DNA of 64,000 nucleotides, from NCBI RefSeq assembly GCF_036226605.1, contig NZ_CP109000.1, positions 4,150,501 to 4,214,500 on the forward strand, written 5' to 3'. Below the pieces are notes generated by a model. That model made no database searches. It was not told the DNA's origin and saw only the letters and a list, made by a program, of their open reading frames with translations. A program made the translations under genes and the position numbers. This DNA is from Streptomyces sp. NBC_00704 (GTDB taxonomy: Bacteria; Actinomycetota; Actinomycetes; Streptomycetales; Streptomycetaceae). Below are positions 58,363 to 64,000 of the stretch, piece after piece. Position 1 is the stretch's first letter; each line of letters begins with the position of its first letter.

Positions 58363-59238
58363 ATGGCGGTGGACGGCGAGGCGGTACGGCTCCGGACGGA
58401 GGCGGACGAGCCGGGGTGGGAGGTGGACCCGGACGACGAGTGGGGCGTGGCCGTTCTCGCCACGGTGGGGCGGCAGTTGAGGCTGCGTCGGGAATCGGTG
58501 GGGATGCGGGCCGCCGACTTCGCGGTGGCGGTCGGGTACGGGGAGGACCTCGTCTACAAGATCGAGGGCGGCAAACGGATCCCCCGGCAGGAGTACCTGG
58601 ACCGGGCCGACGAGGTGCTGGGCGCGGGCGGCCTCGTCGCGGCGGCCTGGGAGGACGTGAAGAAGGTCCGCTATCCGAAGCGGGTCCGGGAGCTGGGGCA
58701 GCTGGAGGGCAAGGCGGTCGAGATCGCCCTGTACGAGTGCCACATCATCCCGGGGCTGTTGCAGACCTCGGGACACGCACGATCTGTCATCGGGGCAGCG
58801 CAGCCGCCGTACTCGCCGGACGACGTGGAGCGCATGGTGGCCGCTCGTCTGGCCCGACAGTCGGTCTTCGAACGCTCACCCGCGCCGGCGCTCAGCTTCG
58901 TCCTGGAAGAGGGGGTCCTGCGGCGGCCCATCGGCGGCACAATGGCGTGGCGTCAGCAGCTTGAACGCCTGCTGGAGGTGAGCCGGTTGCACAACGTGGT
59001 GCTTCAGGTGATGCCGACGGACTGTGACACCCATTCCGGCCTGGACGGCAGGATCGAGCTGCTGAAGTTTCCGGACGGCACCGCCGTGGGGCGCTCGGAC
59101 GGCGCGTTCAACGGCCGGCCGACCTATGAACCCAAACACCTGCGCATCCTTGAGCTGCGGTATGGCACCATCCGGGCTCAGGCACTCTCGCCAAGGGAGT
59201 CGCTGGCCTTCATCGAGCACCTGCTGGGAGAAACATGA
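58363..59238 (+). CDS. XRE-family regulator with DUF5753 (Scr1 type)
   Basis: The 291-residue protein has a helix-turn-helix at about residues 27-80 (VGRQLRLRRESVGMRAADFA and VYKIEGGKRIPRQEYL). The C-terminal DUF5753 domain contains ALYECHIIPGLLQTSGHARSV, VAARLARQSVF, FVLEEGVLRRPIGG and VLQVMPTDCDTHSGLDG. Streptomyces has many such genes, each paired with a DUF397 gene, known as WhiJ/BldB-like or Scr1/Scr2 systems that control development. ATG at 58363 has GGAGGG 7 nt upstream. The stop overlaps the DUF397 gene as ATGA. Confidence 0.9.
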   Translation: MAVDGEAVRLRTEADEPGWEVDPDDEWGVAVLATVGRQLRLRRESVGMRAADFAVAVGYGEDLVYKIEGGKRIPRQEYLDRADEVLGAGGLVAAAWEDVKKVRYPKRVRELGQLEGKAVEIALYECHIIPGLLQTSGHARSVIGAAQPPYSPDDVERMVAARLARQSVFERSPAPALSFVLEEGVLRRPIGGTMAWRQQLERLLEVSRLHNVVLQVMPTDCDTHSGLDGRIELLKFPDGTAVGRSDGAFNGRPTYEPKHLRILELRYGTIRAQALSPRESLAFIEHLLGET

Positions 59239-59444
59239 TCCACAAGACCACTGCCGGGGACGCCTCCGAGCTGGCGTGGTTCAAGAGCAGCTACAGCGGC
59301 GGCAACGACGGCAACTCCTGCGTCGAGCTCGCTCTCACCCCCGGCACCGTCCACGTCCGCGACTCCAAGAACGTCGAAGGGCCTCGCCTGGCGCTCACGG
59401 CGGGCGCCTGGGCGGACTTCGTGGCGCACGCGTCGCAGGACTGA
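59235..59444 (+). CDS. DUF397 protein, partner of the XRE regulator
   Basis: The 69-residue DUF397 protein has the usual pattern AWFKSSYSGGNDGNSCVELA, then VHVRDSKNVEGPRLALTAGAWADFV. DUF397 proteins act with the neighbouring XRE protein, possibly as antagonists in an antitoxin-like pairing. It is coupled by a 4-nt ATGA overlap. No third ATPase-type gene is adjacent. Confidence 0.92.
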   Translation: MIHKTTAGDASELAWFKSSYSGGNDGNSCVELALTPGTVHVRDSKNVEGPRLALTAGAWADFVAHASQD

Positions 59445-59451
59445 GGCAAAC

Positions 59452-59468
59452 GGCCCGCGCCGGGCCGC
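59452..59468. terminator. Short hairpin between convergent DUF397 and hypothetical genes
   Basis: A 7-bp stem (59452-59458 and 59462-59468) with a 3-nt loop occupies almost the whole 25-bp gap between the two convergent stop codons. Confidence 0.5.
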
Positions 59469-59469
59469 C

Positions 59470-59961
59470 TCAGGTGTCGTACGTGCCGTCCCACGGCTCG
59501 GCGAAGGCCAGGCGGTCCGGGTACAGCTCCGCCCAGGTCTCCGGGACGCCGTCCTCGTCCTTGTCCTCACGGATGACGAGGCCGAACAGGACGCCCTCGT
59601 GGGTGAGCTGGAAGGGGCGGACGGCGATGTCCGTGTAGGAGCGGCGGGGCAGGCTGCGCAGGAGCGTGGCGAGGCGGACGCGGGCGCGGGTGAGGACCGA
59701 GTCGTCGCCGTGCGGGTCGCGCTGCTGCTCGGCCCAGGTTCCGGCGCACCAGATGTCCGAGTCGCGGTAGGCGCCGTCGGCGTCGAAGGTGTGCAGCACG
59801 GTGTAGAGGCGTTTGTGCTCTTCCCAGCCGTCGTCGAGACGGAAGCCCCGGGGGAAGGCGTACGTGACCGACGCGAGGAACTGCCCGTCCGCGTACCGGC
59901 CGATGGACTCGGTGCGGTGTCGCGGCTCATAGGCGATCGGAATGACCTCGGGGACTGCCAT
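59470..59961 (-). CDS. Hypothetical protein (conserved in Streptomyces)
   Basis: The 163-residue soluble protein begins MAVPEVIPIAYEPRHRTESI and has GRYADGQFLASVTYAFPRGF and LHTFDADGAYRDSDIWCAG segments. I have seen similar Streptomyces proteins labelled HycA-like, but no motif supports a formate-lyase role. A TATGGT hexamer lies 7 nt upstream of the ATG on the minus strand, so the transcript is probably leaderless. No membrane span and no known catalytic motif. Confidence 0.6.
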   Translation of the reverse strand: MAVPEVIPIAYEPRHRTESIGRYADGQFLASVTYAFPRGFRLDDGWEEHKRLYTVLHTFDADGAYRDSDIWCAGTWAEQQRDPHGDDSVLTRARVRLATLLRSLPRRSYTDIAVRPFQLTHEGVLFGLVIREDKDEDGVPETWAELYPDRLAFAEPWDGTYDT

Positions 59962-59968
59962 GGCGGAA

Positions 59969-59974
59969 ACCATA
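59969..59974 (-). promoter_or_regulatory. -10 element of a probable leaderless promoter (hypothetical gene)
   Basis: On the minus strand TATGGT is followed by 7 nt and the ATG at 59961. Confidence 0.55.
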
Positions 59975-60054
59975 CGGCTTGGCGAGAACATGCTGGAGCG
60001 GGGGGAACCTCTCCGCCTTTTCCTCTACATCTTCTCCCTGCCCACGGGCCGGGA

Positions 60055-60086
60055 GCCCGGGAGCAGGGTACGAATGGCTCCCGGGC
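60055..60086 (-). terminator. Terminator of metG
   Basis: A 10-bp perfect stem (60055-60064 and 60077-60086) with a 12-nt loop lies 22-53 bp downstream of the metG stop on the minus strand. Confidence 0.65.
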
Positions 60087-60107
60087 CCGCGCACACCGAC
60101 GGGACCG

Positions 60108-61724
60108 CTACGCGGTCGGCTTCTCCTCCAGGCGCGGGAAGAGCACCGCGCCCTTGGTGACGGTGGAGCCCACCGGCAGGATGCCCCAGTCGCCGGCCTG
60201 CTGGACCCGCTGGTCCGCGAGCGCGCCGAGGGTCGCCTCGGCGCCCAGCGAATCCCACAGCTTCTGGGAGGTGTCCGGCATGACCGGGTTCAGGAGAACG
60301 GCGACGGCCCGCAGCGACTCCGCGGCCGTGTAGAGGATGGTCGCGAGACGGGCCCTGCCCTCGTCGCTTCCGTCCTTGGCGACCTTCCACGGCTCCTGCT
60401 CCGTGATGTAGCCGTTGACCTGCTTGACGAACTCGAAGACGGCCAGGATGCCGCCCTGGAAGTCCAGCTCCTCGCCGATCTTCCGGTCGGCCGTCGCGAC
60501 CGCACGCGCCAGTCCGTCGTGGAGCGCCTTCTCGGCCTCGCTGTCGGCGGTGGCCTCCGGGAGGACGCCGCCGAAGTACTTGCCGACCATGGCGGCCACG
60601 CGGGAGGCGAGGTTGCCGTAGTCGTTCGCCAGCTCGCTCGTGTAGCGGGCGGAGAAGTCCTCCCACGAGAACGAGCCGTCCTGGCCGAAGGCGATGGCGC
60701 GCAGGAAGTACCAGCGGTAGGCGTCCACGCCGAAGTGCGAGGTCAGGTCCTGGGGCTTGATGCCGGTCAGGTTCGACTTCGACATCTTCTCGCCGCCGAC
60801 CATCAGCCAGCCGTTCGCGGCGATCTTGCCGGGCAGCGGGAGGCCCTGCGCCATCAGCATGGCGGGCCAGATCACCGCATGGAAGCGCAGGATGTCCTTG
60901 CCGACCAGGTGCACGTCGGCCGGGAAGGTGGCCTCGAACTTCTCCTGGTTCTCGTTGTAGCCGACGGCGGTGGCGTAGTTCAGCAGCGCGTCGACCCACA
61001 CGTAGATCACGTGCTTCTGGTCCCACGGGATCGGGATGCCCCAGTCGAACGTGGAACGCGAGATGGACAGGTCCTGGAGGCCCTGCCGGACGAAGTTCAC
61101 GACCTCGTTGCGCGCGGACTCGGGCTGGATGAAGCCGGGGTTCGCCTCGTAGAGGGCGAGGAGCTTGTCGCCGTAGTCGCTCAGCTTGAAGAAGTAGTTC
61201 TCCTCGCTGAGGATCTCCACCGGCTTCTTGTGGATGGGGCACAGCTTCTGACCCGCGAACTCGCCCTCGCCGTCGAGCAGTTCGCCCGGCAGCTTGTACT
61301 CCTCGCAGCCCACGCAGTACGGGCCCTCGTAGCCGCCCTTGTAGATCTCGCCCTTGTCGTACAGGTCCTGCACGAACTCCTGGACGCGGTCGGTGTGCCG
61401 CTGCTGCGTGGTGCGGATGAAGTCGTCGTTCGCGATCTCCAGGTGCTCCCACAGGGGGCGCCAGGCTTCGTCGACGAGCTTGTCGGCCCACTGCTGCGGG
61501 CTGACGCCGTTCGCCTCCGCGGTGCGCATGATCTTCTGACCGTGCTCGTCCGTGCCGGTGAGGTACCACACCTTCTCGCCGCGCTGGCGGTGCCAGCGGG
61601 TGAGCACGTCGCCTGCGACGGTCGTGTAGGCGTGGCCCAGGTGAGGAGCGTCGTTGACGTAGTAAATGGGGGTGGAGACGTAGAACGCCTTGCCACCCTG
61701 CTTCTCGGTTCCAGTGGCCGCCAT
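60108..61724 (-). CDS. metG: Methionyl-tRNA synthetase
   Basis: MetRS (538 aa) is a class I enzyme. The HIGH signature is HLGH near residue 28 (YVNDAPHLGHAYTTV). A zinc knuckle is seen in YCVGCEEYKLPG and KLCPIHKKP. The KMSKS loop is at 313-317 (GEKMSKSNLTG). The anticodon-binding helical domain follows, and the C-terminal tRNA-binding dimerisation domain of E. coli MetRS is absent, as usual in actinobacteria. A TAGGAT hexamer lies 7 nt upstream of the ATG, so the transcript is probably leaderless. Confidence 0.96.
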   Translation of the reverse strand: MAATGTEKQGGKAFYVSTPIYYVNDAPHLGHAYTTVAGDVLTRWHRQRGEKVWYLTGTDEHGQKIMRTAEANGVSPQQWADKLVDEAWRPLWEHLEIANDDFIRTTQQRHTDRVQEFVQDLYDKGEIYKGGYEGPYCVGCEEYKLPGELLDGEGEFAGQKLCPIHKKPVEILSEENYFFKLSDYGDKLLALYEANPGFIQPESARNEVVNFVRQGLQDLSISRSTFDWGIPIPWDQKHVIYVWVDALLNYATAVGYNENQEKFEATFPADVHLVGKDILRFHAVIWPAMLMAQGLPLPGKIAANGWLMVGGEKMSKSNLTGIKPQDLTSHFGVDAYRWYFLRAIAFGQDGSFSWEDFSARYTSELANDYGNLASRVAAMVGKYFGGVLPEATADSEAEKALHDGLARAVATADRKIGEELDFQGGILAVFEFVKQVNGYITEQEPWKVAKDGSDEGRARLATILYTAAESLRAVAVLLNPVMPDTSQKLWDSLGAEATLGALADQRVQQAGDWGILPVGSTVTKGAVLFPRLEEKPTA

Positions 61725-61731
61725 GCCCGAA

Positions 61732-61737
61732 ATCCTA
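61732..61737 (-). promoter_or_regulatory. -10 element of a probable leaderless promoter (metG)
   Basis: On the minus strand TAGGAT is followed by 7 nt and the ATG at 61724. Confidence 0.6.
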
Positions 61738-61770
61738 CTGGGCGCGTGCAGGTCGGCTCACACGCGTTTC

Positions 61771-61814
61771 GGGGGGTGGACCGGACGGTATGTGTTCCGT
61801 CCCGTCCACCCCCC
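61771..61814 (-). terminator. Terminator of the VWA gene
   Basis: An 18-bp stem with one mismatch (61771-61788 and 61797-61814) closes an 8-nt loop, 21 bp downstream of the VWA gene stop and upstream of metG. Confidence 0.75.
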
Positions 61815-61834
61815 GACGGGGCGGCGCCGGGGTG

Positions 61835-63793
61835 CTACGGCCGCCAGGCGGCCAGTACGCCCTCGTACAGCTCGGCGTCCGTCAGCTCGCGCGGGGCGGG
61901 GCCCGCGTGGAAGAAGGACGTGGTGGGCGTCTTGAGCTTGCGCAGGTAGTCGAAGGCCTTGTTGTCGTGCTCGCCGAAGGCCACGAAGGAGAAGAAGACG
62001 TCGGGGTGGTTCTCCGCCGCCTCCGTCAGCGCCTGGGTGGCCGGGGTCTTCGCGTCCGGCGCGCCGTCCGTCTGGAAGACCACCAGGGCGGGGACGCCCG
62101 CCGCGGCCTCCTTCACGTGATGTCCGACGACGGCCTCGACCGCGGCGTGGTAGCTGGTACGGCCCATGCGGCCGAGGCCCGCGTGCAGCTCGTCGATCTT
62201 GTTCTCGTGGTCGGTGAGGGTCAGCTCGCCGGTGCCGTCCAGCTCCGTGGAGAAGAAGACGACGTGCACCTTGGCCTCGGGGTCGAGGTGGGCCGCGAGG
62301 GCGAGGGTCTGCTCGGCGAGGGCCTGGGCGGAGCCGTCCTTGTAGTACGGGCGCATGCTCGCGGAGCGGTCCAGCACCAGGTACACGTCGGCACGGGCGC
62401 CGGTGAGGCCGCTGTTCTCGAGGGCGGCGGCCGCCGCCCGGTAGGCGGTGCCGAGACCGGCCAGCGCCTCGTCGGGCAGCCGGGCGGGAGCCTGCGCGCC
62501 GGCTTCGCCCGCGGCGGAGTCCTCCGCAGCCTCGGCGGAATCGTCCGCGCCCTCGGCGGAATCGTCCGCCTCGGCCGTGCCACTCTGGTCGTCGGCCGTG
62601 GGAGACGTCTTCGGGGCGGCGGCCTCGTCCTCCACGACAGCCGTCTCTTCCGGCTCCTCGGCGGCGGCCGCGGGCTCGGCGGGAGCTTCCGCCTCCGGCG
62701 TCGCCTGGGGCTCGGCGTCGGTCTCGGGCTCGGAGACCGGTGCCGTCGTGTCGGCGGTCGGCTCCGGTGCCGTCACCGGCTCGGGCTCGGGCTCCGGCTC
62801 GGGCTCGGTGGAGGAGGCCGCCTCCGCCTCGGCTGCCGAAGGGGTGTCCGCCGTCTCGGCCTCGGCGTCAGCCGCGCTTTCGGGCTCGGGCTCGGGGTCG
62901 GCCTGCGGTTCGGCGTCCGCGCCGGTCTTCGCGTCGGCGGACTCGGTGACGGCCTCGGCGTCGGTCTCGGGCTCGTCGACGTCGGCCTTGGTCTCGGTCT
63001 CGGCCTTGGTCTCGGTCTCGGCGTCGGGCTCGACTGCGGCCTCTTCGTCGGCCGGGGTCTCGACCTCAGCCTCAACCTCGGGCTCGGCGTCGACCTCGGC
63101 CTCGGCCTTGGGCTCGACCGCCGCCTCCGTGTCGGCCGCGGTCTCGACCTCAGCCTCGACCTCAGCCTCGGGCTCGGTCTCGGTCTTGGGCTCGGCCGGG
63201 GTCTCGGGCTTCGCGGCGGGTTCCGGCTGCGGCTCGGCGGCGGTCGCGCTCTCGGTCGCAGCCTCAGTCTCGGTCGCAGCCTGGGGCTCTGCCTCTGCCT
63301 CTGCCTCAGCCTCAGCCTCGGGCTCGACCTCGGTCTTCGTGTCGCCGTCTGCCTGAGCCTCGGCCTCGGCTCCGGCCTTGGGCTCGGCCTTCGCGGCCGG
63401 GCTCGGCTCGGGGTCGGCCTCCGTCACCGGCTGGGCGGTCGCGGCCGCGGGCGTGTCCGTGGTCGCCGTCTCGTTCGTGTCGGCCGGTGCGGGGGAGGTA
63501 GTGGCGGAATCCGTCGACGTCGTCTGCTTCGGGACCGTCACGTGGTCGAAGGCCGCTGCCACGAGGTCGTGTTCGTCCTGGGTCGCCGGGCGGGGCTCCG
63601 GAACCCTGGCGACCGTCGGGTCCGGCTTCGGCTCGGCCGGAGGCGTGGAGGCGGCCGGAACCGACTGCTCCTGCTCCCGTCCCTCGGCGGCGGTACGTTC
63701 CTGCGAAGGAACCTGTTCCGCACCCTCTGTCTCGGCCGTGCGCCCCTTGCGGGACCTGCCGAACGCATTCCGCAGGAGAGTGAGAATGCCCAT
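61835..63793 (-). CDS. VWA (TerF-like) protein with a long acidic low-complexity tract
   Basis: The 652-residue product has a short basic start (MGILTLLRNAFGRSRKGR). About 340 residues (roughly 110-450) follow, almost only E, A, P, T and D, in ETEAE/AEPEA repeats. A C-terminal von Willebrand A domain of the TerF type follows with the MIDAS motif DRSAS near 476 (VYLVLDRSASMRPYYKDGS) and VVFQTDGAPD and FSFVAFGEHDN. TerF-type VWA proteins go with TerD-family tellurite/stress proteins. ATG at 63793 is chosen for GAAGGG 8 nt upstream; ATG at 63811 is an alternative. No ter genes are adjacent in the window. Confidence 0.82.
   Translation of the reverse strand: MGILTLLRNAFGRSRKGRTAETEGAEQVPSQERTAAEGREQEQSVPAASTPPAEPKPDPTVARVPEPRPATQDEHDLVAAAFDHVTVPKQTTSTDSATTSPAPADTNETATTDTPAAATAQPVTEADPEPSPAAKAEPKAGAEAEAQADGDTKTEVEPEAEAEAEAEAEPQAATETEAATESATAAEPQPEPAAKPETPAEPKTETEPEAEVEAEVETAADTEAAVEPKAEAEVDAEPEVEAEVETPADEEAAVEPDAETETKAETETKADVDEPETDAEAVTESADAKTGADAEPQADPEPEPESAADAEAETADTPSAAEAEAASSTEPEPEPEPEPVTAPEPTADTTAPVSEPETDAEPQATPEAEAPAEPAAAAEEPEETAVVEDEAAAPKTSPTADDQSGTAEADDSAEGADDSAEAAEDSAAGEAGAQAPARLPDEALAGLGTAYRAAAAALENSGLTGARADVYLVLDRSASMRPYYKDGSAQALAEQTLALAAHLDPEAKVHVVFFSTELDGTGELTLTDHENKIDELHAGLGRMGRTSYHAAVEAVVGHHVKEAAAGVPALVVFQTDGAPDAKTPATQALTEAAENHPDVFFSFVAFGEHDNKAFDYLRKLKTPTTSFFHAGPAPRELTDAELYEGVLAAWRP
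62540..63480. repeat. Degenerate repeat tract encoding the acidic linker
   Basis: On the plus strand the tract reads as GGCCTCGGTCTCGG, GGGCTCGGCGTC and GGCCTCGGCC units in many mixed copies. Variation is mostly in multiples of 3. It yields a long spurious plus-strand frame as well as the true minus-strand one. Confidence 0.75.
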
Positions 63794-64000
63794 TTGCGCA
63801 ACCCTTCGCATGAGTTGATGCCCGTAAATCCCTGGCCAGGACGGACACGTAAGGTTAGCGGCCCCGTGCGGTGATCTTGGGCAGGGGTGAGTGTGCGGAA
63901 ACGGGGTGTGTCAATACCGCCTCGGCAGCCCCCCGGCAGTCCCCTCGGCAGCCCTCCTGGCAGTCCGCGGGTAGTCCCCCGCGACCTCGCGGTGGGGGCG
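63794..64000. other. Right-end spacer
   Basis: The stretch upstream of the VWA gene holds no gene. Between 63920 and 63985 there are degenerate CGGCAGYCCC repeats. The promoter of the VWA gene probably lies here but is not recognisable. Confidence 0.4.

Noticed and set aside
61790..63874. Plus-strand frame of 694 residues opposite the VWA gene
   Set aside because: It is a G/L/R-rich shadow of the acidic repeat. The minus-strand frame holds a real VWA domain with a MIDAS motif.

Overview
The window is chromosomal DNA of very high G+C content with the codon bias, leaderless promoters, 14-bp parS sites and gene families of a Streptomyces (or a very close relative). The gene set (metG, aspS, a K15-like DD-peptidase, two branched-chain keto-acid dehydrogenase operons, two divergent receptor kinases) matches, as far as I remember it, the conserved core just to one side of oriC in S. 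coelicolor. Five perfect parS sites support an origin-proximal position. By that remembered order oriC lies beyond the left end (inference).

Layout. 1-0.08 kb: 3' end of a class II tRNA and its terminator. 0.45-3.6 kb: a DUF2252 protein, a J-domain-like protein and a single-domain rhodanese. 3.7-8.75 kb (minus strand): an acyl-CoA dehydrogenase followed upstream by a translationally coupled paaABCDE operon (phenylacetyl-CoA epoxidase). 9.0-12.2 kb: DUF5819 protein, HTTM membrane protein and a SpoU/TrmH methyltransferase. 12.2-16.2 kb: paaN (-), paaH (+) and a TetR regulator (PaaR). 16.3-20.6 kb: an Lrp-type regulator divergent from a first bkdABC operon. 20.7-23.05 kb: mobA-like and moeA genes, closed by three tandem parS sites. 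23.1-27.5 kb: a K+ channel and a pore-less RCK paralogue in divergent orientation, a quinone oxidoreductase, a membrane-anchored hypothetical and the proteasome activator Bpa. 27.7-31.3 kb: two divergent Ser/Thr kinases. 31.4-37.1 kb: an aminoglycoside-phosphotransferase-like protein and a second bkdABC operon. 37.6-39.6 kb: GntR/MFS pair. 39.8-49.1 kb: housekeeping and small hydrolase genes. 49.1-54.2 kb: BRO-N protein, a PAS/GAF/PP2C/ATPase phosphatase and aspS with a parS in its leader. 54.4-63.8 kb: intradiol dioxygenase, nucleotidyltransferase, PH-domain protein, pectate lyase, a Scr1-type XRE/DUF397 pair, metG and a VWA protein with a very long acidic repeat tract.

How it works together. 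Phenylacetate catabolism is split across two operons and a divergent pair. Each control region carries a 14-bp palindrome of the form ACCGNNCGNNCGGT (the PaaR type). A one-base variant of the same site sits in front of the first bkd operon, which suggests that the TetR regulator also touches branched-chain keto-acid oxidation. The same three intergenic regions also carry DnaA-box-like 9-mers. Neither bkd operon encodes its own E3, and paaK, paaG, paaI and paaJ are absent, so both pathways need genes located elsewhere.

No CRISPR array, insertion sequence, prophage or biosynthetic gene cluster is visible. The most interesting items are the parS placements, the PaaR/DnaA-box co-occurrence, the DUF5819/HTTM pair (resembles SdpA/SdpB), the pore-less RCK duplicate and several unassigned palindromes.
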